49,110 nucleotides of DNA, taken from NCBI GenBank assembly GCA_018818835.1, contig JAHIRD010000118.1:1-49110 (forward strand), written 5' to 3'. Shown here in pieces: positions 15,876 to 23,914 of this stretch. This DNA comes from Pseudomonadota bacterium. Lineage in GTDB: Bacteria; Desulfobacterota; Desulfobacteria; Desulfobacterales; Desulfolunaceae. The translations under genes and the position numbers were made by a program. The notes beneath the pieces were generated by a model. The model was not told the origin of the DNA. It saw only the letters and a program-made list of their open reading frames with translations, and searched no databases. How positions within the stretch are numbered: position 1 is the stretch's first letter; each line of letters starts with the position of its first letter.

Positions 15876-15992
15876 CTACTCAAGTATGGCTCGGAATTCC
15901 GTGCCGTCTTCCGATACGTTCCCTTCAAGGCGGCAACCGGCCAGTGAAAGAACAAAAAAGATGATAATTAAAATGGACGGTTTGATTTTCAT
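15876..15992 (-). pseudogene. Lipoprotein signal region, truncated gene
   Basis: A clear ribosome site (GGGAG, 4 bases before the ATG at 15992) leads into MKIKPSILIIIFFVLSLAGC, a textbook lipoprotein signal with an LAGC lipobox, followed by RLEGNVSEDGTEFRAILE and a TAG stop. 38 residues is too short for the usual mature protein, whose start resembles small carboxypeptidase-regulatory-like lipoproteins. Most likely a gene cut by a stop or rearrangement, although a tiny lipoprotein cannot be excluded. Confidence 0.5.
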
Positions 15993-16027
15993 GGATCTCC
16001 CTTTCAAAAAAATAGGATTAAATACGT

Positions 16028-16112
16028 GAGGGCTTGGCCCCGCAGGGCTGCCAGAGCCGTTTGTTGCCCTTCTTCGTGTTTTTCAGTGATCACCGGGAGA
16101 GGGTGGTTATTG
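16028..16112 (+). repeat. GC-rich REP-like repeat, copy 1
   Basis: Shares ordered blocks with 21190-21296 and with the reverse complement of 48617-48740: a CCCCG-rich start, GGGCTGCC, CTTCTTCGTGTTTTTCAGTG, and GAGGGTGGTTA at the end. The main hairpin seen in the other copies is degenerate here. Confidence 0.6.
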
Positions 16113-16117
16113 CCCAG

Positions 16118-16597
16118 TTACCTGTTCCGTTCGTATAATCTGAATGTATAGGGTATGGGCCCAGTCACCTGCTTTGTTTCGATTTCTTTGAAATCCTTAA
16201 CATTGAATTCCGGAAAAAAGGTATCACCTTTAACGTGGATCTGAACGGTGGTCAGATAAATCCGGTCTGCAAGGCATAGAGCCTCCCTGAACAGGCCTTC
16301 TCCTCCGATTACAAACAATTCTTCAGAGACGCCTTGTTTTTTATCTATGGCTTGTGAGAGAGAGTTTACAACAAGACATCCTGGGGCATCGTATTCCTGC
16401 TGCCGGGTGACCACGATATTGCATCGGCTGTCCAAGGCTTTGCCGATGCTTTCATAGGTAATGCGACCCATGACCACACAATGCCCAAGAGTATAGTGTC
16501 TGAAAAGCTTCTGCTCTTCGGGAATGTGCCAGGGGATATCCTTTCCTTTTCCGATCACCCTGTCAAGAGACATGGCTGCTATCAATGAAATACCCAT
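16118..16597 (-). CDS. folA: Dihydrofolate reductase
   Basis: 159 residues, the usual length. Reduces dihydrofolate to tetrahydrofolate with NADPH. Key parts: ISLIAAMSLDRVIGKGKDIPW (Met-20-type loop), the catalytic acidic residue region IPEEQKLFRHYTLG, VVMGRITYESIGKAL (NADPH site) and ELFVIGGEGLFREAL (GG motif), followed by the conserved strand ending in FFPEF. It is a single gene, with a REP-like repeat directly downstream and a 256-base divergent spacer to the VKOR fusion gene. The ribosome site is weak (AGGA about 14 bases upstream). Confidence 0.92.
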   Translation of the reverse strand: MGISLIAAMSLDRVIGKGKDIPWHIPEEQKLFRHYTLGHCVVMGRITYESIGKALDSRCNIVVTRQQEYDAPGCLVVNSLSQAIDKKQGVSEELFVIGGEGLFREALCLADRIYLTTVQIHVKGDTFFPEFNVKDFKEIETKQVTGPIPYTFRLYERNR

Positions 16598-16853
16598 GAA
16601 TAATGGTTGATCCTTTCTTGATGGCTTTGGTTTCGTTTGAGCACAATTGGCTGGTCAAGCTATATCTATTTTTACCCTGGTTGCACAAGCAAATTTTCAA
16701 GAAACCGCATTATGGGGTTGTACAGGATGGCTATTTACTTTTTTATCATCCTGTGAAAGATTGAATGTTTCAAAATGTTCAGAGGGGTGTCCCGGATCTG
16801 CATGATCGGGTTATGCCATGTTGGGTTGATAATTTGCTTTATGGAGGTGCGTA

Positions 16854-18284
16854 ATGATGATTTCCAGGGAAGCTCAGGACAGATTTCTTAAAATTATATT
16901 TATTGCAGGACTGGGATGTGCTGTATTATCTGCCCTGGAAAGCCAGGTTGATTGGATTGCCTCTTTCTGCTCTTTCTGGGGTGAGGGTTGCAGGGAAACA
17001 GGAAAAATAAGCCTTTTTCACCTTCCTGTCCCTATCTGGGGCATCATCTATTATCTTATTCTTGTTGTTTCTTCGTTTATAGCCCCACGGTTTCTTTTTT
17101 ATATCGTGATGGCCGGTGTCGGCGTTGAACTGACCCTGGTTTCCATGATGCTTGAAATGAAATGGGCCTGTCTGTTCTGTTTAGCCAATTTATTGCTGGT
17201 CATTCTTTCCGTTGCTTTATTATTTGATCATAAACGTATCTGGCAGGCTCTGGCTTTGAGTGCTTTGTGCTTTATGGTCTCGGACCATATGCTTACCACG
17301 GATTCCATGAAATCGATTCAAGAGAAAGTCAGGGCTCCGGAACTCTCTGTGCTTGCCCAGGTGGGTGATGATATGATTCGGGAAAGTGAGGTCACTGAAC
17401 CCCTTTCAAGCCGGATTTATAAACTTCAAAGACAGATTTATGAACTTAAAAAAGAACGTTTGGACTTTCTTATTGATCGGCGTTTGATTAATCTGGAGGC
17501 TGCTGAAAAAGGATTGTCTCCGGAAGTGCATACGTACAAAGTGTTCAATGACGATACGCAGGTCTCCGAAGAAGAGGTTGAACAGTACATTCAGGCCTCG
17601 CCTGGAATCCTTGAAAGCTGGAAAGGGCCTGAGCAGGAGCTTAAAAAAAGACTTAGACAATACCTGCAAGACCAGAAAACCAAGAATAAGATTGCAGAAT
17701 ATACAAAGCCCCTGAAACAAAAATACACGGTCCGGATATTTCTTGAACCTCCGTCCCTTCCGGCCACATCGGTCAAAGTAGGGGCAAGCCCATCCCTGGG
17801 CCCCGAGGATGCGGCAGTGGTTGTTTTTGAATATTCTGATTATCAGTGCCCATCCTGTCGGAATGCCCATGGTGTATCCGTGAAAATTCGTGACAGATTC
17901 AAAGGGAAAATCAGGTGGGTATTCAAGGACTATCCCCTTGAACGTCACAGAGAGGCCCGACTTATGGCTCAGGCTGCCCGGTGTGCAGGGGAACAAGGGA
18001 AATTTTGGGAATATCAGGATCTTTTATATTCATCCCAGGATCATCCTGATGTTGAAGTTCTGAAGGGATTTGCCAAACAATTGAATCTGGATGTGGAACG
18101 TTTTACCCGGAGTCTTGAAAGCGGAAAATTCGATGCCATCATTGAAAAAGAAAAACAAAGTGCCAAAGAGGCAGGGGTAAGTTCCACACCGACGTTTGTC
18201 ATCAACGGCCGTTTGAGTCCCGGTTTTATGAGCTTTGAGAAGATGTCCGAATTGATTGAACGTGAACTGGAAAAAAATTATTAA
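16854..18284 (+). CDS. VKOR / SurA-like / DsbA-like thioredoxin fusion
   Basis: 476 residues. Residues 1-145 are a vitamin K epoxide reductase-type membrane domain with four or five helices, loop cysteines C39 and C46 and the CxxC site C106-LF-C109. Residues about 165-295 form a helical, lysine-rich region resembling a SurA N-domain (ERLDFLIDRRLINLEAAEKG). Residues about 305-476 are a DsbA-like thioredoxin domain with active site C332-PS-C335 and the cis-Pro loop TPTF (Pro446). The expected reaction is disulfide formation in exported proteins, with electrons passed from the DsbA part to the VKOR part and then to quinone. A fused middle domain suggests binding of unfolded clients. It lies 77 bases before the dehydroquinate synthase gene. 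Confidence 0.88.
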   Translation: MMISREAQDRFLKIIFIAGLGCAVLSALESQVDWIASFCSFWGEGCRETGKISLFHLPVPIWGIIYYLILVVSSFIAPRFLFYIVMAGVGVELTLVSMMLEMKWACLFCLANLLLVILSVALLFDHKRIWQALALSALCFMVSDHMLTTDSMKSIQEKVRAPELSVLAQVGDDMIRESEVTEPLSSRIYKLQRQIYELKKERLDFLIDRRLINLEAAEKGLSPEVHTYKVFNDDTQVSEEEVEQYIQASPGILESWKGPEQELKKRLRQYLQDQKTKNKIAEYTKPLKQKYTVRIFLEPPSLPATSVKVGASPSLGPEDAAVVVFEYSDYQCPSCRNAHGVSVKIRDRFKGKIRWVFKDYPLERHREARLMAQAARCAGEQGKFWEYQDLLYSSQDHPDVEVLKGFAKQLNLDVERFTRSLESGKFDAIIEKEKQSAKEAGVSSTPTFVINGRLSPGFMSFEKMSELIERELEKNY

Positions 18285-18361
18285 CGAGATTGTACGGCGA
18301 AAGGCCATGATCTGCCCGCCTTAGAATCAAGGCAAATGGAAAAGACACCAAGGAGTATCAT

Positions 18362-19387
18362 GTGAAAAAAATTGACATCCAAGGCCGTTCGGGCAAATCC
18401 ACCATTATGGTGGGTGAATATCTGGATCGGCTTACACGCTATATTCCATCCGACAATGTGGTTCTGATTACGGATGAAAATGTTTCCAGGCTTTATAGAA
18501 AACAGTTTCCCCATGCCCCGGTGATTACCATTGGCACCGGGGAAAAAATAAAAACCCTGGACACAGCCGGGGAAATCTATCAGGCACTTCTTGATATGGA
18601 TGCCCAGCGTTCAAGTTTTATTGTGGGTATTGGCGGAGGGATTGTTTGCGATATCACAGGCTTTATTGCATCAACCTATTTACGTGGGGTCCCTTTTGGC
18701 TTTGTTTCATCAACACTTCTTTCCCAGGTGGATGCCAGTGTGGGGGGAAAAAACGGGGTGAACTTCAAGGGCTTTAAAAATATGGTGGGTGTTTTTAACC
18801 AGCCTGATTTTGTGATCTGCGATTTGAACCTGTTGAAAACCTTGCCCCAAAGGGAGCTTTTGTGTGGTTTTGCTGAAATTGTGAAACATGCAGCCATCGA
18901 AGATGCAGGAATGTTCGACTATCTTGAGAAAAACAATGAAAAAGCGCTTAAGCTTGACGTGGATGTGATTGAAAAACTGGTTTACGATTCCGTACGTATC
19001 AAATCCGGTGTGGTCAACAGGGATGAAAAGGAAAAAGGAGAACGGCGTAAGCTCAATTTTGGTCATACCTTTGGCCATGCCATTGAAAAGACCCTGGGCC
19101 TTCCCCATGGCGAATCCGTCAGCCTGGGTATGGTCATGGCCGCATCTCTGTCCGTACAAAAAGGTCTTTTGTCCCAAAAAGACGCACGACGTATCACAGA
19201 GCTTCTGAATTGTTATAACCTTCCCACTCGGATTGATTTTGATCGCAGGCAGATTCTTGATGCCCTGAAAAAGGATAAAAAAAGGAAAGGGGATCATATC
19301 CATTTTGTCCTGCTGAACGGAATTGGATCCTGTTTGATTGAGGATATCGCCATTGAAGAGCTGGATCGGGTCATGGACAGCCTATAA
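18362..19387 (+). CDS. aroB: 3-dehydroquinate synthase
   Basis: 341 residues, GTG start with AGGAG 6 bases upstream. NAD and substrate sites are intact: IVGIGGGIVCDITGFIAST, the Lys-Asn run VGGKNGVNF...KNMVG, FAEIVKHAAIE (metal Glu), and RRKLNFGHTFGHAIE (metal His pair with Arg/Asn), then LKKDKKRK near the C-terminus. It should convert DAHP to 3-dehydroquinate. It is slightly short for the family (usually ~350-370). What is notable is the company: a KDPG-type aldolase 9 bases downstream and an HMGL-type aldolase next, with no other aro genes, so this may be a second, specialised copy. Confidence 0.88.
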   Translation: MKKIDIQGRSGKSTIMVGEYLDRLTRYIPSDNVVLITDENVSRLYRKQFPHAPVITIGTGEKIKTLDTAGEIYQALLDMDAQRSSFIVGIGGGIVCDITGFIASTYLRGVPFGFVSSTLLSQVDASVGGKNGVNFKGFKNMVGVFNQPDFVICDLNLLKTLPQRELLCGFAEIVKHAAIEDAGMFDYLEKNNEKALKLDVDVIEKLVYDSVRIKSGVVNRDEKEKGERRKLNFGHTFGHAIEKTLGLPHGESVSLGMVMAASLSVQKGLLSQKDARRITELLNCYNLPTRIDFDRRQILDALKKDKKRKGDHIHFVLLNGIGSCLIEDIAIEELDRVMDSL

Positions 19388-19396
19388 GGGGATGAC

Positions 19397-20017
19397 ATGC
19401 TGACGGAAAATGCACCGGTCATTGGCATCGTGAGGGGAGTCAGGCCAGATTATTTCGGTGGGATCATGGAGGTTTCTTTTGAAGCCGGCCTTGACGCCAT
19501 GGAAGTAACCATAAACACACCCGGGGCGCTTTCCATTGTTTCAAACAGCAGGGATAAGGTCCCCAAGGGTAAGTGGCTGGGCATGGGAACCATTCGAAAT
19601 ATTTCCGAGGCAATGTCGGCCTGGGATGCCGGGGCCATGTTCTTTGTTACGCCCAATCTTGATCTGGCTGTGATTGATTTTGCCGTATCCCGTAAAATAC
19701 CTATTATTGCAGGTGCTTTGACACCCACGGAAGTCTATGCGGCAAAAAACGCCGGGGCAGATATGGTCAAAGTGTTTCCAGCCAGTGTTTTTGGGCCCCG
19801 GTATTTTAAGGATCTTCATGGCCCGTTTGACACGGTTCCCCTTGTGGCTGTGGGAGGCGTGTCCCTTGAAAATGTCCGGGACTATCTGGACGCAGGCGCT
19901 TCTGCCGTGGGGGTAGGAGATACTTTGTTTGGACGGTCCGCTATGGATCAGGGCCAGTTTCAGGCTATCGGTAAACAGGTTCGATTGTTTATGGAACAGT
20001 GCCAAAAGAACATTTAA
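19397..20017 (+). CDS. eda: KDPG/KDPGal-type class I aldolase
   Basis: 206 residues of the Eda family. Motifs: IGIVRG with Arg14, MEVTIN with Glu36, LGMGTIRN, FFVTPNLD, IAGALTPTEV, and VKVFPAS with the Schiff-base Lys125, then VAVGGVSLENVRDYL for phosphate binding. The family makes or cleaves bonds between pyruvate and an aldehyde (KDPG to pyruvate + glyceraldehyde 3-phosphate). No Entner-Doudoroff dehydratase is nearby; instead aroB is 9 bases upstream. Engineered KDPGal aldolases are known to join pyruvate and erythrose 4-phosphate to DAHP, the AroB substrate, which raises that possibility here. The actual substrate is not shown by the sequence. Confidence 0.85.
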   Translation: MLTENAPVIGIVRGVRPDYFGGIMEVSFEAGLDAMEVTINTPGALSIVSNSRDKVPKGKWLGMGTIRNISEAMSAWDAGAMFFVTPNLDLAVIDFAVSRKIPIIAGALTPTEVYAAKNAGADMVKVFPASVFGPRYFKDLHGPFDTVPLVAVGGVSLENVRDYLDAGASAVGVGDTLFGRSAMDQGQFQAIGKQVRLFMEQCQKNI

Positions 20018-20101
20018 GGGTTGTAAATCGTTCATAAAAACGGTAATGACAATTTTCGTTTTATAAACTATTTTTATTATTTACATAATCGGAGAGATAC
20101 T

Positions 20102-21052
20102 ATGTTCAGGCCAGAAATTAAAGTGATAGATTGCACGGTCCGTGATGGAGGACTGATGAATAAATGGCAGTTTGACACGGCATTTGTTCAAAACGTTTAC
20201 CAAGCAACAGCAGCCGCCGGTATTGATTATATGGAAATCGGTTATCTCAGTTCTGAAAGTGCCTTTTCCAGGGAAGAATTCGGTCCCTGGAAGTTTTGTG
20301 CTGAAGCGGATCTGAAAAAAATAATCGGATCGGAAGATAAAAAAATCAAATTGTCAGCCATGGCCGATATCGGGCGAATCGATTATGCAGATATTCCGCT
20401 TCGATCCGAGAGTTCCATTGATATGATCAGGGTGGCCTGCTATGTTCATCAGGTTGATAAGGCTGTTGCCCTTGCACACCACTGCATGGACAAGGGCTAC
20501 GAAACCACCATCAACCTGATGGCCGTTTCCACGGTGGGTATCAGGGATCTTAACGAGGCCCTGGAAGACCTGTCTAAAAGCCGGGTTCCCATCATCTATC
20601 TTGTTGACAGTTTCGGAGCCTTTTACTCCGAAGATATTGATATGCTGGCCGCCAAATATATGGAACGACTTCCGGGAAAGACCATTGGTATCCACACCCA
20701 TAACAATCAACAGCTGGCTTTTTCAAATACCATTACCGCCATCATCAATGGTGTTAATTATCTTGATGGCAGCCTTTACGGGATTGGCAGGGGGGCAGGG
20801 AACTGCCCCATGGAGCTGCTTTTATCTTTTCTGAAAAACCCTAAATTCAAGGTGAGGCCGCTGATTGAGGTGATTGAAAAAGATATTTTTCCGTGGCGGG
20901 ATAAAATTGACTGGGGCTATTTTATTCCGTATATGGTCACAGGGGTTCTGAACGAACATCCCCGGTCAGCCATGGCACACATGGAGTCGGATCGAAAGAA
21001 CCAGGTGGTTGAATATTTTGATAAGATGAATGGCGAACTGGGCTACGTGTAG
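20102..21052 (+). CDS. HMGL-like aldolase (4-hydroxy-2-oxovalerate aldolase type)
   Basis: 316 residues forming an HMG-CoA lyase-like TIM barrel. VIDCTVRDGGLMNKW carries the catalytic Arg14-Asp15 pair; IGIHTHNNQQLAF gives metal ligands His198 and His200 with Asn202 nearby; GIGRGAGNCPMELLL is the conserved Gly-rich loop. Members split or join pyruvate-type substrates with a divalent metal. It lacks the C-terminal DmpG communication domain and no acylating dehydrogenase is adjacent, so a channelled DmpFG pair is unlikely. It follows the eda-like gene by 84 bases in the same direction; GGAGAGATACT precedes the ATG. Substrate unknown. Confidence 0.8.
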   Translation: MFRPEIKVIDCTVRDGGLMNKWQFDTAFVQNVYQATAAAGIDYMEIGYLSSESAFSREEFGPWKFCAEADLKKIIGSEDKKIKLSAMADIGRIDYADIPLRSESSIDMIRVACYVHQVDKAVALAHHCMDKGYETTINLMAVSTVGIRDLNEALEDLSKSRVPIIYLVDSFGAFYSEDIDMLAAKYMERLPGKTIGIHTHNNQQLAFSNTITAIINGVNYLDGSLYGIGRGAGNCPMELLLSFLKNPKFKVRPLIEVIEKDIFPWRDKIDWGYFIPYMVTGVLNEHPRSAMAHMESDRKNQVVEYFDKMNGELGYV

Positions 21053-21056
21053 AGAT

Positions 21057-21165
21057 GATGGCGTCGTAAAAAGTCCCATATAAAGCATTATAGTGTTTGA
21101 CCGGCCGTTCGACATACCATTTGTATGCCGCAACCCCGGCCAAACACTATGCCTTGCCTATGGAC
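21057..21165. repeat. MITE-like palindromic repeat, copy b (one end missing)
   Basis: Starts GATGGCGTCGTAAAAAGTCC at 21057, five bases after the aldolase stop, and contains the central hairpin TATAGTGTTTGACCGG / CCCGGCCAAACACTATG. It is in the opposite orientation to copy a and breaks off after CCTATGGAC, where the REP-like repeat region begins. Confidence 0.8.
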
Positions 21166-21189
21166 GAAAAGAAAGACCCCAACCCATTT

Positions 21190-21296
21190 GCCCAGCTTTT
21201 TAAAGCTTGTCCCCGCGAAGGCGGGGAGCTGGCTGCCGGAGGCATGCTTTTCTTCGTGTTCTTGAACGACCAAAGGGAGTGGGTGGTTAATAAAAA
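21190..21296 (+). repeat. GC-rich REP-like repeat, copy 2
   Basis: Holds a perfect hairpin CCCCGC-GAAG-GCGGGG (21211-21226), then CTGCCGGAGGCATG, TTCTTCGTGTTCTTG and GAGTGGGTGGTTA. The same block order occurs at 16028 and, reversed, at 48617. It sits between convergent genes and could also act as a terminator. Confidence 0.7.
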
Positions 21297-21352
21297 ACCA
21301 AGTTACCAGGCTTAGTGCCTGGGAATGAGTATGGTTTACCCCGTGAAAGCCT

Positions 21353-23062
21353 TCAGTTTTTTCTGTGTTGTTTGCGGTACTGGTCTGGAGTCTGTCCCAT
21401 ATACTTGGGAAAAATGCGTTGAAAGGTCCGGATGCTTTCGAATCCCACATCAAAGGCAATATCAATGATATTGGTGTCTTCCTCTTTCAAACGGCGCGCT
21501 GCTTCCTTGATGCGTAGTTCATAGATGTAGTCTCCCAGTTTTTTCCCGGTGAATGTTTTGAATTTTTTGCCCAGGCTATCCGGGTGAATCCCAAAGGAAT
21601 CAGCTAACTTCAACCGGCTGATTTCAGTGGAATAATTCTCGTCAATAAAGTGCATCACCTTGACGATTTTTTCCTGTGCTCTGGAAGAAATTTTTTTATC
21701 GTCAGTTTTTGAAAAGACAGTTGGCTCATCTTCTTTTTCAGTTGAGATGGTTAATTTTTTGCTAAGAATAGTGTTTTCAATGATATAGTTTTCAAGACTG
21801 GCGTTTAAATCTTCAACTTCGTCCATGATATGGATCAGGCGTTTAACCAGGACCAGTGCCGTCCCGAGATATAGCAGAACAGTCGCAAGATTGGATGTCA
21901 TTCCGGGTTTGTAGGCTGAAAAATAGACATCAAAGGATGAAAGTTTTGAAAGATAAACAAAACAATCGTGAGTGACAAACAGCAAAAAACCGATGCCGAA
22001 CAATCCGAAAAATCGGGAATATGGTTTTTTTCTTATGATTGCCTCAATATTGCAGGTCAGGCTGTAAAGAAAGATCCCTATTGAAAAGATGATGATGACA
22101 GGAGCGTAGGTTCTTATATTGTTGGTATTTATAACCAATAAAGAAAATAAAATATCAATGATAAAGTAAACCTTAAGAAAGGCTTCGATCCCTTTTCTTT
22201 CGAATTCATAAATTCTGTGCAGAAAGATAGTGTGCGTCACGCAAAGACCTGTCAAGGTAATGGAAAGGATTTTTATACGCCAAAGGGTGTTATGATAGAC
22301 GTTCCAGTACGTGCATATCTCGAAGATAATGGGTTGGCCGAAGAAGAGGGGCAGGCAATAGTAATAGTATTCTTCTGAGCTCGGCCGCACCAGATAAAAA
22401 ATACAGAAAATGATCAGAAGAACCTGCCCAATGGCAATGGCGATATATCCTGCCGTGATGGTTGAAAAGGTCGTGGCGGTTTTGAAGTGTTTAAAATTTT
22501 TATAGTCTGAGATGGCAAGCCGACCAAGGATTTCACAAAAGTTGTTATAGGAAATCCGGATGGCAATCATGTTATTTTCGCCATAACGAAGATCAGACGC
22601 ATGAATAAGATAGTTTCTCGGGTGGTTCCACATGGAAAATTCATGGGGAGGGAAACCGCCCATGCCACCAACCATGACTCCGTTTACATACGTCATATCC
22701 GCATTTCCGATCCTTCCCAGAATCAGGCCCAGACGTGTTTTTTCTATATCGGATGGGAGATAAAACTGTTTCCTGAGCCAAAGGACCCCCTCGACCCGGC
22801 CTTTTTTGCTCAAAGAATAGTGGATCATACTCCCGGGGAGATTGACAGAATCCCAGGATGAATCATCAAAATTCGGATCAAGGAAACGCTCATCGTCATC
22901 GAGGCTTATTCTCCAATTTCCTTCAAGAGATACGATTTCATTGATGTTGGGGCCTTTCCCATAGAAAAAAATCAGAATGCAAATCATCGACACGAAACCC
23001 ATAAGGAGACAGGTGAAGAATAATCGTCTGAAGGTCGTGATAATGAGGGCTTTGTCGATCAT
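21353..23062 (-). CDS. Membrane-embedded AraC-family regulator with sugar-binding-like sensor
   Basis: 569 residues. An N-terminal anchor (about 12-34) leads to an exported jelly-roll domain like the sugar-binding domain of glycoside hydrolase family 2 (SLEGNWRISLDDD, SSWDSVNLPGS, VLWLRKQFYLP, VNGVMVG; about 43-190). Seven or so membrane helices follow (about 205-415, 7TMR-DISM-like), then a short coiled coil and an AraC-type DNA-binding domain (last ~100 residues, LKLADSFGIHPDSLGKKFK and FESIRTFQRIFPKYMGQTPDQY). Reading: an outside carbohydrate-like ligand is sensed and the signal passes to DNA binding at the membrane. AGG with 6-base spacing precedes the ATG. No obvious target operon adjoins it; the next gene upstream is 300 bases away. 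Confidence 0.85.
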   Translation of the reverse strand: MIDKALIITTFRRLFFTCLLMGFVSMICILIFFYGKGPNINEIVSLEGNWRISLDDDERFLDPNFDDSSWDSVNLPGSMIHYSLSKKGRVEGVLWLRKQFYLPSDIEKTRLGLILGRIGNADMTYVNGVMVGGMGGFPPHEFSMWNHPRNYLIHASDLRYGENNMIAIRISYNNFCEILGRLAISDYKNFKHFKTATTFSTITAGYIAIAIGQVLLIIFCIFYLVRPSSEEYYYYCLPLFFGQPIIFEICTYWNVYHNTLWRIKILSITLTGLCVTHTIFLHRIYEFERKGIEAFLKVYFIIDILFSLLVINTNNIRTYAPVIIIFSIGIFLYSLTCNIEAIIRKKPYSRFFGLFGIGFLLFVTHDCFVYLSKLSSFDVYFSAYKPGMTSNLATVLLYLGTALVLVKRLIHIMDEVEDLNASLENYIIENTILSKKLTISTEKEDEPTVFSKTDDKKISSRAQEKIVKVMHFIDENYSTEISRLKLADSFGIHPDSLGKKFKTFTGKKLGDYIYELRIKEAARRLKEEDTNIIDIAFDVGFESIRTFQRIFPKYMGQTPDQYRKQHRKN

Positions 23063-23323
23063 AGAAGCCTGATTTTTAACAGAGTTTCAGATAAAAAACG
23101 TGATTTCAAGTTTAAAATAAAAGGCATTGAAGTCCGGAACCCCATACATGATGCTACCTGTAAAATAAATAAATTACTGTTTTATAGCCCATTTTGGCGT
23201 GAAAGAAAAATGCTTTTGATGGTTTTTTTAAATATATGGTGAAATGTATTGGATTTGGAAAGGATGATTCCGAAAAAAACAAGCCCCATCAAAAAATTGA
23301 CAGAGCTTGCATTTTATCAGATG

Positions 23324-23353
23324 ATGCCTGCTTTTAAAGAAAAAAACAGGCAT
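23324..23353. other. Hairpin downstream of a cold shock gene
   Basis: ATGCCTG (23324-23330) pairs with CAGGCAT (23347-23353) around a 16-base A-rich loop, 19 bases after the cold shock gene's stop (read on the minus strand). There is no T-run after the stem, so it is at most a weak terminator or an RNA-stabilising end. Confidence 0.4.
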
Positions 23354-23371
23354 AGGTGCATCGGATGGGCG

Positions 23372-23572
23372 TTAGATTTTTGTTACATTGACTGCTGAGG
23401 GGCCTTTGGCACCTTGCTCAATGTCAAAACGAACGCGATCACCTTCATTCAGTGATTTAAAACCGGAAGAGTTGATTCCTGAGTGATGAACAAATACGTC
23501 AGGTCCGTTTGACTGCTCAATAAAACCAAAACCTTTTTGATCATTAAACCATTTTACGATTCCTTCAGCCAT
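23372..23572 (-). CDS. Cold shock protein, CspA family, copy 2
   Basis: 66 residues: one complete cold shock domain with RNP1 KGFGFIEQ and RNP2 VFVHHSGI, starting [12 protein letters not shown]. It is a single-stranded nucleic-acid-binding RNA chaperone. It is a close paralogue of the next gene upstream, differing mainly in the middle ([16 protein letters not shown] versus [16 protein letters not shown]). Good ribosome site (AAAGGAG, spacing about 8). The two csp genes are in one direction with a small possible peptide gene between them. Confidence 0.92.
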   Translation of the reverse strand: MAEGIVKWFNDQKGFGFIEQSNGPDVFVHHSGINSSGFKSLNEGDRVRFDIEQGAKGPSAVNVTKI

Positions 23573-23618
23573 GATGACATTCTCCTTTATTATTGATTTT
23601 GATATATAGTTCCTTACT

Positions 23619-23669
23619 TCAGGGTGGTGCCACGCTGGCGAAAAAATCTTTCCTGAAAAGCGAAACCAT
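23619..23669 (-). CDS. Possible 16-residue peptide between the csp genes
   Basis: AGGAGG lies 4 bases before an ATG at 23669, followed by [16 protein letters not shown] and a stop. The strong ribosome site in the spacer between two cold shock genes is the only evidence. It might be a leader peptide for the downstream csp gene, or chance. Confidence 0.3.
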   Translation of the reverse strand: MVSLFRKDFFASVAPP

Positions 23670-23710
23670 CACGCCTCCTTCGAGACGCATTGACATTAGT
23701 TATTAACTAA

Positions 23711-23914
23711 TTATTCAAATTTTACGACATTAACGGCCGCAGGTCCTTTGGGGCCCTGCTCGATATCAAAGGTAACAGCCTGTCCTTCGGCCAGGGATCT
23801 GAACCCGGACGTGCTGATGCCTGAATGATGGACAAATACATCCGGTCCATTTTCCTGCTCGATAAAACCAAAACCTTTTTGATCGTTAAACCATTTTACA
23901 GTGCCTTTTGCCAT
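23711..23914 (-). CDS. Cold shock protein, CspA family, copy 1
   Basis: 67 residues from the ATG at 23914 ([12 protein letters not shown]), preceded by AAAAGGAG; an in-frame ATG 11 codons upstream lies before that site and gives a non-family extension. RNP1 (KGFGFIEQ) and RNP2 (VFVHHSGI) are intact. Role as for the paralogue downstream. More than 600 bases of gene-free DNA lie upstream, so a long 5' leader as known for csp genes fits. The perfect palindrome TTAGTTA-T-TAACTAA (23697-23711) overlaps its end. Confidence 0.92.
   Translation of the reverse strand: MAKGTVKWFNDQKGFGFIEQENGPDVFVHHSGISTSGFRSLAEGQAVTFDIEQGPKGPAAVNVVKFE

Noticed and set aside
17406-18308. Minus-strand frames opposite the VKOR fusion
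   Set aside because: Antisense shadows of a gene with clear domains.
18362-19387. Reading aroB as a non-shikimate sugar phosphate cyclase
   Set aside because: The dehydroquinate synthase active-site residues are all present, so no change of reaction is supported by sequence alone.
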